This document shows positions 46,734-58,117 of a DNA stretch of 64,000 nucleotides, piece after piece. The position numbers and the translations under genes were made by a program. The stretch covers positions 47,043 through 111,042 of the forward strand of contig CAWBBX010000135.1 of the NCBI GenBank assembly GCA_963787005.1, written 5' to 3'. The notes below the pieces were generated by a model. That model had not been told where the DNA came from. It ran no database searches and saw nothing but the letters and a program-made list of their open reading frames with translations. The stretch comes from FEN-1297 sp963787005 (GTDB lineage: Bacteria > Bacteroidota > Ignavibacteria > Ignavibacteriales > Ignavibacteriaceae). The number at the start of each line of letters is the position of its first letter. The stretch's first letter is position 1.

Positions 46734-48758
46734 CTACTTAACTTTTGCTACCACAAACGTAACGTCATCTTCCGGTACTTTACCGCCGGCCCATTTGTCT
46801 ACTTCGTTTTTTAATTTCTCAATTATTTCATCCGCAGAATATTCCGCAACTTCTTTAAATATTTTTCTTACTCTTTCGTAGCCGTAAATTTCCATTTCAT
46901 TGTTTAACTCCGGGAATCCGTCGCTTAAAAGAAAAATAACATCACCACTCTTTAATTCTGTTTTAGTTTCTTTGTACGGGAAATTGTTAATCGCACCAAG
47001 AGGCATTCCTTTATTATCAATTTCTTCAACTTCATTTTTATCTTTTCTGTAAATATAAACAGGCGGCACTCCTGCGTTTGAAAGAGAAAGCCGGTTGTCT
47101 TTGATCTTTAAAAACGCGAAAGCCATCATCAGTCTGCCGAGCTTAATTTCTTTTATCGCCTCAACTGATTTATTAAAGAATGGAATGACATCACTCTTGC
47201 CTGCTTCAAGTGTAAAGATACCTTTCATAATTGTAACGAGTGTGCCGGCCTGCATACCGTGTCCGGTTGCGTCGCCTAAAGCAATATTTAATGTTCCATC
47301 TTGTCCGGCTGCAAAATCATAATAGTCCCCGCCGACTTCAGTTGCAGTTTGCATGTAAACAGCAATATCTAAATTTGGTAACTGTGGGACTGATTCCGGA
47401 AGCATAGAGAGTTGAAGTCTTCGTGCTTCTTCCAGTTCTCTTGTCTTTCTCTCATTCTCAGCAGTTATCTTTGCGGATATTTTCTCCTGCTCAATTGCTT
47501 CCTCGGAAAGTTTTTTAACATTGGCTAGCTGAATTTCCAGGTTCTCATTTGTTTGTGATGAAGTTCTAGCAAGATAAATTGACATGGATAATGGAATACT
47601 TAATAAAAGAGCAATCCCGTATGTGGATGCTAAATCGAATCTTCCGTAAATCATACGGAATATAATTATTAATATTATCAGGCCGGCAAAACCGCACAAG
47701 CCTGCCCCGATTACCCAGGCATTTCTTTTTTTATGTTTTATGGCTAAAAAAGTAACCCTAAGGATTTCAATGGACGTAAAACAAACTACCGCTATAAATA
47801 AATATTCTGATGCTATCAGCAGTTCTTGAAAGAACTGGAGTGTATAGGCGATAGCCCATGTTAAAAGTATGTAAAGGAAGATTTTAAGCAATCTTCCATA
47901 GAAGATCTGATACAGGAATGCAATGACGCTTATAAATATTATAGATTGAAAAAGCCGGTCGATTATTGAATCCGCATAAAAATAAATTATACCGGAATTC
48001 AGGATGTTGACGAGTACAAACCATGAAAAAAAATATGACAAAGAGACTGTGAAAAGAGCATAGTACAGATATTCTCTTTTGCTGGAGTAAAAAAGAAACA
48101 ACATTACATAGATTACAAATATGGATATAAAAATTCCGCAAAGAATTGCGTATATACCGACTGTATTTACACGAGTCACCCCGTAGTATTTATTTGCTTC
48201 ATTCAAATTCTTAAACGTTGGACTAAATCCCGCACCACGAGTGATTCTTTGGTAAAAATACGGGCTATTTATTGGAAGGTGGTTTGAGTATCTGACTGCA
48301 AACAAATATGTTAATCCCGAATCGAAATTAATAGTTATCGGTTCACTGTGCGATAAATAACCTTTTTCATCTTTGCTGTTTTGGGAGACAGTACCAAACT
48401 TATTGATAAGCTTCCCGTTTATATAAAGTTCCGATGCACCGAAGTGGTTCAGCGTCAGCGCAATTGTTTTATTCAATAAAGATGAATCAATAACTATTGT
48501 TTTCCTGAACCACCCGATCCCGTTCCAGTTATAACTTTTAATAGAATCTAAGTACATTAAACAATTGACGGTTTTCCAGCCGGCAGATGAAAATTTTGTA
48601 AGTGCCCAGGCGCTGTCGTCACCGGGGTGATAATCCCAGTTTTGATAAATTTGAATGCTGTGGCTATTTAAACTATCGCCATAAATACGCGTTGTATCTG
48701 TTGTCTGGCAAAAAACCACAGAGGTTAACAACAATGCAAGCAGAAATGTTTTTTTCAT
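46734..48758 (-). CDS. Sensor PP2C phosphatase 3 (beta-sandwich + multi-pass membrane + SpoIIE)
   Basis: 674 residues from the ATG at 48758; the frame is open further to 48830, but the signal peptide KKTFLLALLLTSVVFCQ starts here. An N-terminal jelly-roll of the kind found in GH2 sugar-binding domains follows: NGIGWFRKTIVID, ASELYINGKLINKFGTV. Then come about seven hydrophobic segments (7TMR-DISM-like), a coiled coil, and a PP2C domain with GGDYYD, LGDATGHGMQAG, LSDGFPEL and VPEDDVTFVVAKVK. Probably senses a periplasmic ligand and dephosphorylates a cytoplasmic Ser/Thr-phosphoprotein. 90 nt upstream lies member 4, same strand. Confidence 0.9.
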   Translation of the reverse strand: MKKTFLLALLLTSVVFCQTTDTTRIYGDSLNSHSIQIYQNWDYHPGDDSAWALTKFSSAGWKTVNCLMYLDSIKSYNWNGIGWFRKTIVIDSSLLNKTIALTLNHFGASELYINGKLINKFGTVSQNSKDEKGYLSHSEPITINFDSGLTYLFAVRYSNHLPINSPYFYQRITRGAGFSPTFKNLNEANKYYGVTRVNTVGIYAILCGIFISIFVIYVMLFLFYSSKREYLYYALFTVSLSYFFSWFVLVNILNSGIIYFYADSIIDRLFQSIIFISVIAFLYQIFYGRLLKIFLYILLTWAIAYTLQFFQELLIASEYLFIAVVCFTSIEILRVTFLAIKHKKRNAWVIGAGLCGFAGLIILIIIFRMIYGRFDLASTYGIALLLSIPLSMSIYLARTSSQTNENLEIQLANVKKLSEEAIEQEKISAKITAENERKTRELEEARRLQLSMLPESVPQLPNLDIAVYMQTATEVGGDYYDFAAGQDGTLNIALGDATGHGMQAGTLVTIMKGIFTLEAGKSDVIPFFNKSVEAIKEIKLGRLMMAFAFLKIKDNRLSLSNAGVPPVYIYRKDKNEVEEIDNKGMPLGAINNFPYKETKTELKSGDVIFLLSDGFPELNNEMEIYGYERVRKIFKEVAEYSADEIIEKLKNEVDKWAGGKVPEDDVTFVVAKVK

Positions 48759-48848
48759 ATCACCATACAGTTTTGTTGAGGAGAACAATTTTAATATTTT
48801 CGTTAAACATAGTTTCGACCCTGCCTGCAAAGGTAGGGCCGTGGCTAT

Positions 48849-50939
48849 TTATTTAACTTTTATAACTACAAACGTAACATCATCTTCCGGTACTTTACCG
48901 CCGGCCCATTTGTCTACTTCGTTTTTTAATTTCTCAATTATTTCTTCAGATGAATATTCCGCAACTTCTTTAAATATTTTTCTAACTCTTTCGTAGCCGT
49001 AAATTTCCATTTCATTGTTTGATAACTCCGGGAAACCGTCACTTAAAAGATAAATCACATCACCGCTTTTCAAATCTGTTTTTGTCTCTTTGTACGGGTA
49101 GTTATTCATTGCGCCGAGAGGCATTCCTTTATTATCAATTTCCTCGACTTCATTTTTGTCTTTTCTATATATATAAACCGGCGGTACTCCTGCGTTTGCA
49201 AGTGAAAGCCATGAATCTTTTATTTTCAGAAACACGAATGCCATCATCAGCCTGCCCAGCTTAATTTCTTTTATTGCTTCAACGGATTTTTTAAAGAATG
49301 GAATTACTTCACTTTGTCCGGCTTCTAAGGTAAAGATTCCTTTCATAATAGTAACGAGAGTTCCTGCCTGCATTCCATGTCCGGTTGCATCGCCGAGCGC
49401 GATGTTTAATGTTCCGTCTAAAGCTACTGCAAAATCATAATAATCACCGCCGACTTCAGTTGCTGTTTCCATCGAAACCGCAATTTCTAAATTAGGATGG
49501 TTTGGAATTTCATTGGGAAGCATAGAGAGCTGAAGCTTACGCGCTTCTTCAAGTTCGTGGGTTTGGCGTGCATTTTCAACTCTTAAATCGGCTTCTCTTT
49601 TCTCATGTTCAATTGCCTTGTCCGAAAGATCCTGCACTTCGACTATTCTATTTTCAAGATCGACTTTTGTCTTAGCGCTTTCACGAGCAAGATATATAGA
49701 CATTAAAATTGGTAAGCTTAATAATCCGCATCCGTATAGTACAAAACGAAGCCAAAGAGGAGTATTGATTGAAAAGATATTGGAAATCGGAATATATGCT
49801 ATAAACAAGAAAAATATCAGCACTCCCGTACCTATTATTAGAGCATTTCTTTTTCTCCTTTTGATTGCAAGAATTACTACGCGTAAGCCTTCTGCCGTAA
49901 GCAAAAGCAGGAACGGACCATTTATATAATTAAAAAACCAATCTTGTGTAAATACAAATATTGATAAAAAACCGAGCACAGCTCCTAGAATTAGAATTAT
50001 CCAGAACTGCTTCGGCATCTTTTTATAAAAAATTGCATAAAGAAAAAAATCGAATGTTGCGAACAAAATAGTACCCCATATAACTACTGACATGTTAATA
50101 ATATACGTTATATCTGAGACCAAGTGTATATTGTCAACAAATAATATTACTCCAAATAACAAAGTCATTGAACCGGCAAATAATCCGTAAAATAAATTCT
50201 CCCTTTCGCGAGAGTAAAAGAAAAATATTAATAAGTGAAGAAGTGCAAATGCAAAAGTAATTGCCCCGATAGATCCGTCAAAAATTGTAATTATTAAAGC
50301 ATTGGAAACTCTCGATGTAATTGAGCGGTCATTTTTCCCAATAGCTAAATTAAATCCCCCAAAATTGCCCGGACCTTTATAACGTTCGTAATATTCCTGT
50401 GCTTTGTGGTTTGCATATCTTACTGCTAATTCCTGCGTTTGGGATGTATCAAAGACTACTATAAACGGAATATCTTGAGGGTTGTATGCTTTTTCTTTAT
50501 TGATATCTTTACTTATAGTCCCAAATTTTTTAATCAGCTTTCCATTCAAATAAAATTCCGATGCACCTCTTTGAGTTACTATAAACGCGGCAGGCTTATG
50601 AAACATAGTTGAATCAATTTTGAATTTTTTTCTGAACCAGCCGATTCCTGTCCATGTGCCGGTTTTTATGCTGTCCATATAAAAATTGTTTTTTAATGTG
50701 GACCAGTTTGTATCGTTATAATTTTTCTCAGCCCAGGCAGTATCGTCGCCCGGATGGAATTTCCACTCACCGTTAAGCGAGATATTTGCTTTTGCAGAAT
50801 CAAGTCTTGTTTGTGTAATAACCAAAAGGCTTTCTTTGGTTTTGGCCGTGTCTTTCGTTTGGCAAAAAACGTTAACTGAAAGGCATGCTACAATCATAAG
50901 TAAAAGACATAAACCGTTTTTGGTAAATAAATTTTTCAT
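48849..50939 (-). CDS. Sensor PP2C phosphatase 4 (beta-sandwich + multi-pass membrane + SpoIIE)
   Basis: 696 residues from the ATG at 50939 (signal peptide GLCLLLMIVACLSVNVFCQ). Same architecture as member 3: jelly-roll (NGEWKFHPGDDTAW, GIGWFRKKFKID, ASEFYLNGKLIKKFGTI), about seven membrane segments, coiled coil and PP2C (GGDYYD, LGDATGHGMQAG, LSDGFPEL, EDDVTFVVIKVK). The phosphatase half is nearly the same as member 3 and member 5, while the sensor half is clearly diverged from member 3. Confidence 0.9.
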   Translation of the reverse strand: MKNLFTKNGLCLLLMIVACLSVNVFCQTKDTAKTKESLLVITQTRLDSAKANISLNGEWKFHPGDDTAWAEKNYNDTNWSTLKNNFYMDSIKTGTWTGIGWFRKKFKIDSTMFHKPAAFIVTQRGASEFYLNGKLIKKFGTISKDINKEKAYNPQDIPFIVVFDTSQTQELAVRYANHKAQEYYERYKGPGNFGGFNLAIGKNDRSITSRVSNALIITIFDGSIGAITFAFALLHLLIFFFYSRERENLFYGLFAGSMTLLFGVILFVDNIHLVSDITYIINMSVVIWGTILFATFDFFLYAIFYKKMPKQFWIILILGAVLGFLSIFVFTQDWFFNYINGPFLLLLTAEGLRVVILAIKRRKRNALIIGTGVLIFFLFIAYIPISNIFSINTPLWLRFVLYGCGLLSLPILMSIYLARESAKTKVDLENRIVEVQDLSDKAIEHEKREADLRVENARQTHELEEARKLQLSMLPNEIPNHPNLEIAVSMETATEVGGDYYDFAVALDGTLNIALGDATGHGMQAGTLVTIMKGIFTLEAGQSEVIPFFKKSVEAIKEIKLGRLMMAFVFLKIKDSWLSLANAGVPPVYIYRKDKNEVEEIDNKGMPLGAMNNYPYKETKTDLKSGDVIYLLSDGFPELSNNEMEIYGYERVRKIFKEVAEYSSEEIIEKLKNEVDKWAGGKVPEDDVTFVVIKVK

Positions 50940-51007
50940 TGTTCTTTCTATGTTAAAGCTTGAAAGCAAAAAGAAACCATACCTTTAAATATTTCATTTA
51001 TAAATTC

Positions 51008-51067
51008 TCCGTTAACTCTGTGGTAAAAAGGATTTTAAACCGCAGAGAAATCCGAGAAAACACAGAG
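51008..51067. repeat. CTCTGTGGT / ACCGCAGAG dispersed repeat
   Basis: Inverted repeat with arms at 51016-51024 and 51039-51047 (one G-T pair), followed by AACACAGAG. It is a decayed copy of the common CTCTG(T/C)GGTT..AACCGCAGAG intergenic repeat, between members 4 and 5. Confidence 0.6.
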
Positions 51068-51087
51068 CAATTATGCAATTGATGATC

Positions 51088-54000
51088 TTATTTAATTTTT
51101 ATAACTACAAACGTCACGTCATCTTCCGGTACTTTACCGCCGGACCAATCTCCTACAGCATTCTTTAATTTTTCAATAATTTCTTTCGCGGAATTATCCG
51201 CAACATCCTTAAATATATTTTTTACTCTTTCATAACCGTACACTTCTATTTGATTATTAGAAAGTTCCGGGAAGCCGTCGCTTAAAAGGAAAATCACATC
51301 ACCGCTTTTCAAATCTGTTTTTGTTTCTTTGTAAGGATAATTACTTATAGCACCGAGAGGCATTCCTTTATTATCAATTTCCTCGATTTCATTTTTGTCT
51401 TTTCTATATATATAAACCGGCGGTACTCCCGCGTTTGCAAGTGAAAGCTGCGAATCTTTTATCTTCAGAAAAACGAATGCCATCATAAGTCTGCCGAGCT
51501 TAATTTCTTTTATTGCTTCAACGGATTTATTAAAGAAGGGAATTACTTCATTGTTTCCGGCTTCCAGCGTAAAGATTCCTTTCATAATTGTAACGAGCGT
51601 GCCTGCCTGCATTCCATGTCCCGTAGCATCACCGAGCGCGATGTTTAATGTTCCGTCAAGCCCGACGGCAAAATCATAATAGTCTCCGCCGACTTCGGTA
51701 GCCGTCTGCATGTAAACCGCGATATCTAAATTCGGTAACTGCGGAACATCCCGCGGAAGCATAGATAACTGAAGTTTCCGTGCTTCTTCAAGCTCTTCAG
51801 TTTTTCTTTTGTTTTCCAGCTGAAGTATTCGTTTGTTTTCTTTTTCTTTTCTTCTGTCGAGTTCAAATTTTCTCGCGCCTCCAATGATTCCGACAAAAGC
51901 AAAAATGTAAAACAAATAAGCCCACCAGGTTTTCCAGAGCGGAGGATTTATCGTAATTACAAGCTCTGCGGGTGTTTTATCCCAAATGCCGTCGGCGTTT
52001 TGAGCCTTTACCATAAAAACATATTTACCGGGTGAAAGATTTGTATACCTTGCAGATCTTATTTTGCCGGCATTTCTCCAGCCGTGGTCGTAGCCCTTGA
52101 GAAAATAAGAATAGTTAATCCTTTGAGACCTGGAGTAATGAATACCGATGTAGCTCAAATCGATATCGTTTTGATCATAATCTAATTCTATTTTTTTTGT
52201 TGAACCGATATAACTATTAAGAATATCCGAGTTGCGCGGCGTAATTTCATTGCCGGATATTTCCAGTTTATTAATTGATATAACGGGCGGAATTTTATTA
52301 TCCAGGATATGGCCGGGAGAAATTTTCAGAATTTTATCATCAGAAGTAAAAGCGATATCTCCGTTATTAAGTTTTTTTAAGCTCCAATTAGAGCTTTTAA
52401 TCGGGTAGCCGTCATTTTCTCCGAAATTCCTTATGCTGTAATCGCTCATGTTTATGCGGGATAATCCTCTTTCCGTTTGTACCCACATATTTTTATTATC
52501 ATCTTCGGCAAGGCCGATTATCAATTCGTGCAAAAGCCCGTCTTTAGATGTAAAATGTTTAATAACTTTTCCGTCGGTTGTGATGATAAAAAGTCCTTTA
52601 TCGGAACCGGCCCAGATATTTCCGTCGCTTCCCTCTACGGATTCCAGTACGGTATTTGTCATTGGATTCTTTATCTTCATAAATTGTTTTGTCTCCGGAT
52701 CAAAACGGTAGAAACCTCTGCCGTTTGTGCCGGCCCATATTCTGCCGAACCTGTCCTGGGTTACACTGTAAGTGTAATCAAATCCTGGATTGGTAGCTTC
52801 ATCTGCAGGGGGAATGGGGTAATAGACGTTCGATTTTCCGGATATCAAGTTATAGCTTAAAATTGCTGTTCTGCCGCTGTATGTACCGGCAAACCAGACT
52901 ATATTATTTTTACCTAAAATCACTTTGTTAATTCTTACATCGGTTTTAACGTGAAATGGAGTAAATAATTTTTTGATCGTTTTATTACTCAGAGAATAAC
53001 TGTAAAAATCTCCGTTTCTTGAATGGATTAATGCGTCCTTGCCCTTCCATTCTTTTGCAAAATCTACTCTATTGTTTTCCGGATTTCCGCTCCTGATTGT
53101 AACTTTGTGCAAAATGGAACCGTTATGCGGATTAACTTTAAATATATTTCCGTAATAGTCGGTCACTAAAATGTTTCCATCGCTTAGCGGAAAGAAATAA
53201 TATAATTTCCCATTTATATTATTTTGTGAGCCGTCAAATATTTTTGTGAACTTATCTGCGTAGGGATCCCACCTTGTCATTCCTCTTCTTCCGGTAGACA
53301 GCCACACGGTTCCGCTGCGGTCTTGAAAAATATTACCTATGCCGTTAATGCTTAATTTCCCTTCAACGCCGTACTCGCCTTTATATTGTTCAAATGAACC
53401 GTCTTTCAGGTTAACAACAAATAATCCTGTAGAAAGGCCACCCGTAGAAATCCATAAACGTTTATTCCTGTCTATATAGAGGCTCGAAATTTCACTCCCT
53501 TTTAGAATATCGTGTAGGTTTTTTTTCAATTTATATTCGGTGACGGTAATGTTAGTATCTATTTTTGCGGTGAATATTCTATTATCCGGAGAGGCGAACC
53601 ACATTTCCTTATCACGGTAGTTATAGAAACCGAAATCATAATAATTTTTAGTCAAATCCTGTAAAGGCTTCTTTGAATCAGCATCAAATACCGGGATATA
53701 TGAAAGACTGTTTTCTTTACGGTTATAGACAGCGATTGAATGGGGCTGCATTATCCACAACCTGTTGAATTTATCGATCGCTATTGCACCGGCGCGATAT
53801 TTAAGTACGGGGCCTTTTGCCGGATCAGATAAAAACTTGGCGAATTTATTATCTTTATCGATTTTGTATAATCCCCAATAGGTTAAAACTTATATAAACA
53901 GAACTGTCGCGGCTTGCAGCAAATTCTCCCCAATTCTTAAAATCTTTAGCCGAATCACCGAAGCTTTTAAATTGGACAAAACCCCCGATGTTATAATCAT

Positions 54001-54317
54001 AATATTCTAAAGATTTATTGCTTATAACCCAGATTCTTCCGCGGGCATCTTCACAAACGTCTTCCCCAACTTCACCTTTGAATGCATGAGGATTTTTAGG
54101 ATCGGGCAGAAAGTTTTGATATTCATACCCGTTATATCTGAACAGCCCGGTCTCAGCAGGTAATCCAGAGATAACCGAACCGGTCTTCAATAATATTATA
54201 TGGATGATTGCCGGGAAGTCCCTCAGCAATATCGGTTTGAGTAAAGTAAATATTCTTTTGCTGCGCAAAACATATTGAAGTAAAAAGAACAAGAGAGAGA
54301 AGGAGTAGTTTTTTCAT
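51088..54317 (-). CDS. Sensor PP2C phosphatase 5 (propeller + Y_Y_Y + SpoIIE), two one-base frame breaks
   Basis: About 1,075 residues in three frames. The start is the ATG at 54317 (signal peptide MKKLLLLSLVLFTSICFAQQ). Breaks near 54159 (extra C or T, restoring WIT-AETGLFRYNGYEY) and near 53881 (extra C, restoring SFN-YWGLYKIDKDN) are each cured by deleting one base. Domains: propeller repeats (DRFGRIWAGTNGRGFYRFDP), no SHSYG insertion, Y_Y_Y (LSPGKYVFMVKAQNADGIWD), one membrane helix, short coiled coil, PP2C (GGDYYD, LGDATGHGMQAG, LSDGFPELS, VPEDDVTFVV). Its phosphatase is of the same type as members 3 and 4 although its sensor is of the propeller type. Confidence 0.85.
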
Positions 54318-54391
54318 ATTTGTCCGCAATTTATTTTTGGAGAGTAGAAACAATAAATTTTTCAAAAGTAGTTACCTGTTTCCAAACAATT

Positions 54392-57300
54392 TTATTTCAC
54401 TTTTATAACAACAAAAGTAACGTCATCTTCCGGCTCTTTGTCATCTACCCATTTTGAGCCCTGGGTTTTTAAATGCTCAATAATTTCTTCGGGACTTTTT
54501 TCTGCAACGTCTTCAAAAACATTTCTAACTCTTTTGTACCCGAACATTTCTTCATTAGAATTATGAAGTTCCGGCAGTCCGTCGCTGAACAATAACAAAG
54601 TATCGCCGGTTTTTAATTTCGTTTCTTTTAAGTCGTAAGGAAATTGGTCAATTGCACCGAGCGGCATACCTTTTATTACATGCTCTTCAATTGTTCTGTC
54701 ATATTTTCTGTAAATAAAAATCGGCGGCATCCCGGCGGAAGACATTGTTATATTATCGCCGCTGATTTTAAGCATTGCAAGGCACATTGAAAGCATATGA
54801 AAATGCATTTGCTTTATGCAGCGTGACATTTCATGAAAAGTAAAAAGTATATCGGGATTAGAGGCGTAACTGTTAAATAAAGATTTCGCCGCTGTTACCA
54901 TTGTTCCGGCTTTCATTCCGTGCCCGGTTGCATCTCCGAGTACAACAGTTAAAGTTCCGTCCATTGCTACGTGAAAATCATAATAGTCTCCGCCGACCTC
55001 TGTAGCTGTTTTCATATAAACGGCAATATCCAGATGAGGAAGTTCGGGTAAGTTTTTAGGAAGCAGCGAAAGTTGAAGCTGTCTTGCTTCTTCAAGTTCT
55101 TTTGTTTTGCGCTCATTTTCAGTCTCGGCAATTTTAGCGCGCAGTTGCGCTTCCTTAATTGCAGCAGCATTTCTTTCTTTATTTAATAATCTTCTGCGCT
55201 GGAATCTGTCGAAGCCGAAAACTAACCCGACAAACAATATCCCGTAAAATATATATGCAAAAGTAGTTCGATACCATGGAGGAGTAATAATTATTTTTAA
55301 CGAAGCAACTTTCGGATTCCAGATACCGTCGCCGTTGGAGCCTTTAACTTTAAATACATATTCGCCCGGAGAAAGATTTAAGTAAGATGCAAATCTCCTC
55401 TTTGTGTAGTTCCAGTTCTTATCCAATCCCTGCAGCATATAGGCAATTTTGTTTTTTGCCGGACGCGAAAAGTGAATTGATGCAAACTCAAATGAAAGAT
55501 TGTTATCGGAATAAGGTAATTCAATCTGTTTGGCTTCACTTATATCTGTTTTAAGATGAAGTTCATCGGCAAGCTTTTCAACCGGTGTTCCGGAAATAGT
55601 TAAACCTGTAATTACCGGATCCGGTAATGTTTTATTTGCGCTTCCGGGGTAAAAAGCATTCAACCCGTTGTATCCGCCGTAAAATATTTCTCCGTCCGCA
55701 GTCACTGCAAGCGAATTGTTTACAGGAAGATCATTTATTCCGTCTTTATTATCGTAGTTTATAAAACTTAATCTTCCGTTGTTGTTTTTTTTATCCAGCA
55801 TTGAAAGTCCGCCCGGAGTGCCGAACCATAAATTGCCGTTTAGATCTTGTGTAATAAAATAAACAATGTTACTTGCGAGACCGTCTTTTTGATTTATTAA
55901 CTTAAATTTTTCCGTTTCGGGATTAAAACGTATTAAACCCGCCAGTGTAGATGCCCAAACTATATCGTCTTTGTCTTCAAGCAAACCGCTCAGATAATTT
56001 GTAAGCGGGAATCTCACTTTACCATTATCGAAACGATAATCTTTATAAGTGTTGTCAGATAAATTTAACTTAATTAAACCTGCCCCGTAGGTTCCGATCC
56101 ATGCAGTATTTATATACTTTCTGCTGAATTCAATATCGCTTGCTCTTTCAAACGGAGGAAAATATTTATTATCCGATTCTTTTTTAATTTGTTTGTCAAG
56201 ATCTGAATATAGTTCATCGCTGATTGGTATAACCTGTATTCCGTACCATTCCGAATCCGGTGGAGCAGTAACATTAAAAGCTCCGTAATTATGTCCGATA
56301 TCCGTAATGTAATGAAGAGAGTATTTACCCGCAGGCAGCTCGATGCACGCAGGTGTAATCCTGTTTTTATACCCGCCCCCGTCGTTAAATGATTTTTGTT
56401 CGGAACCGGCTGACCATACTTTTTTACCTTTTGAATCCTCAATCCAGCCGAAGTCGAACATATTTTCATCCAGGGTGGTTAATCTTCCTTCACCGAGACT
56501 TATAATTAATACCTTAGTTGTTTTATCAAGACTAAAATTTTTTGAAAGATTCGCGCTTTCTCCCACCTTTAATATAGCGGCAACCGGCTGATTATTTTGT
56601 ACCGTACTTCTAAGCTTCGACATCAAGCCCGGGCTGGCTTTTTTATTGGTTACTGTCGGAATTCTATGAAAGGTTCTTGTTTCCGGGTTAAATATCAGAA
56701 TGCCCTGCCGGTACGCAATCCAGATATTCCCGTCAGGTCCGATTTTAATTCGGTTAATTGTAAACGGAGGCCTTGTATAGGAAGTATCCTTAAAAGGGAA
56801 TTCTTCTTTTTTCCCCGTTTTTAAATTAAGCTTATATAAAGCGCTGTCCGCTGAATACCATAAATTTTCATTTCTATCTACTAACAAATTGCTGCCGGCC
56901 TGGTTTTGAATTTTTGTGAATTTGTTTGTGTTCCTGTCGAATTTAAATATGCCGTGACTTTCCTGAGATACAATAAGTTCATTTTTCTTTGATGAATTTT
57001 GAAAAACACTAATTATTTGAGAAGCGCTTGCAGCAGAGTTATTTTTATGGTTAACCGGGAAATATTGAAACGGTTTCTTGGCAGGGTCAAACCGGTATAA
57101 TCCGTTTCCGTTGGTTGAGATCCAGTATATCCCGAATTTATCCCTGTAGAAATACCTAGGGTTAATATTAGGTAAATTTTTTGTCAGCAGAGAAAAATTG
57201 CTTGCTTTAGGATCTGTCTCGAGAATTCCGTAATTGCAAAGCATAAAAATATGATTGTTGCTGTCTTGATAGAATAATCCGTAATAATTGTTATGCCCTT

Positions 57301-58117
57301 CCCGCGGAAACCTGGAATACATATCAATAGTCCTCATATTATACGTATTCGGATTATAGATTATTATTTTGTCTTTACCCCCGAGCCATAATTTCCCGGT
57401 ACTCTCTTCAAAGATATCGGATATATCTTTTGTGTTTAATTTAGGATTAGAAAAGTAGGGCTGGAATTCATTAGTTGACGGATTATATATGAATACTCCC
57501 TTTTGCGGATAGGAGACCAAAATGTTGCCGTTTTTCAATTCGGTTAATCCGTAAGCATTATTTATTTGATCGAAATGAATAATTTTTCCAGAATAATCCC
57601 GGAAGTTTATCCCATGAAACTTTTTTATTTTTTTGTCATATAATTGAACGCCGGTATAGCTTGTAGTTATCCACAGCCTGTTATTTGAATCATTCAGAAA
57701 AGATAATACTTGCGACTGGTTTAACTGCGATCCATTATCAATTGAGATGTTGGTAAAATTATCCTCAGCCCTGTTGTATATACTCACATAGTCGAAATTA
57801 CCGACAAATAAATTACCTTGGCTATCTTCGTTTATTGCAGAAACATAATTATAATGCAGACTGGTGGAATCACCGGGAATATTTTTATAAACTTTAATAT
57901 TATAACCGTCATACCTATCCAATCCGTCTATGGTACCGATCCAGAGGTATCCCAGATGATCCTGGTACGTACAAAGTACAACTGAATTGGATAATCCATC
58001 GGACACCGATAACTTTTCGAAAAAATATTTTTCCTGTGCTTTTAGAGTACCGGCAGTTAACAAGATTAGGCCGGTTATTAAAAATATTACATAAGTGAGT
58101 TTATTTGTGAATATCAT
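54392..58117 (-). CDS. Sensor PP2C phosphatase 6 (propeller + Y_Y_Y + SpoIIE)
   Basis: 1241 residues, one intact frame. Signal peptide (YVIFLITGLILLTAGTLKAQ); propeller repeats (LGYLWIGTIDGLDRYDGYNI); an inserted beta-rich domain at about 500-630 (YITDIGHNYGAFNVTAPPDS) homologous to those in members 1 and 2; Y_Y_Y; membrane helix (FAYIFYGILFVGLVFGFDRF); coiled coil; PP2C at about 1020-1240 (GGDYYD, LGDATGHGMKAG, FSDGLPELH, EPEDDVTFVV). The phosphatase DNA shares an exact 108-nt match with member 2. Confidence 0.92.
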   Translation of the reverse strand: MIFTNKLTYVIFLITGLILLTAGTLKAQEKYFFEKLSVSDGLSNSVVLCTYQDHLGYLWIGTIDGLDRYDGYNIKVYKNIPGDSTSLHYNYVSAINEDSQGNLFVGNFDYVSIYNRAEDNFTNISIDNGSQLNQSQVLSFLNDSNNRLWITTSYTGVQLYDKKIKKFHGINFRDYSGKIIHFDQINNAYGLTELKNGNILVSYPQKGVFIYNPSTNEFQPYFSNPKLNTKDISDIFEESTGKLWLGGKDKIIIYNPNTYNMRTIDMYSRFPREGHNNYYGLFYQDSNNHIFMLCNYGILETDPKASNFSLLTKNLPNINPRYFYRDKFGIYWISTNGNGLYRFDPAKKPFQYFPVNHKNNSAASASQIISVFQNSSKKNELIVSQESHGIFKFDRNTNKFTKIQNQAGSNLLVDRNENLWYSADSALYKLNLKTGKKEEFPFKDTSYTRPPFTINRIKIGPDGNIWIAYRQGILIFNPETRTFHRIPTVTNKKASPGLMSKLRSTVQNNQPVAAILKVGESANLSKNFSLDKTTKVLIISLGEGRLTTLDENMFDFGWIEDSKGKKVWSAGSEQKSFNDGGGYKNRITPACIELPAGKYSLHYITDIGHNYGAFNVTAPPDSEWYGIQVIPISDELYSDLDKQIKKESDNKYFPPFERASDIEFSRKYINTAWIGTYGAGLIKLNLSDNTYKDYRFDNGKVRFPLTNYLSGLLEDKDDIVWASTLAGLIRFNPETEKFKLINQKDGLASNIVYFITQDLNGNLWFGTPGGLSMLDKKNNNGRLSFINYDNKDGINDLPVNNSLAVTADGEIFYGGYNGLNAFYPGSANKTLPDPVITGLTISGTPVEKLADELHLKTDISEAKQIELPYSDNNLSFEFASIHFSRPAKNKIAYMLQGLDKNWNYTKRRFASYLNLSPGEYVFKVKGSNGDGIWNPKVASLKIIITPPWYRTTFAYIFYGILFVGLVFGFDRFQRRRLLNKERNAAAIKEAQLRAKIAETENERKTKELEEARQLQLSLLPKNLPELPHLDIAVYMKTATEVGGDYYDFHVAMDGTLTVVLGDATGHGMKAGTMVTAAKSLFNSYASNPDILFTFHEMSRCIKQMHFHMLSMCLAMLKISGDNITMSSAGMPPIFIYRKYDRTIEEHVIKGMPLGAIDQFPYDLKETKLKTGDTLLLFSDGLPELHNSNEEMFGYKRVRNVFEDVAEKSPEEIIEHLKTQGSKWVDDKEPEDDVTFVVIKVK

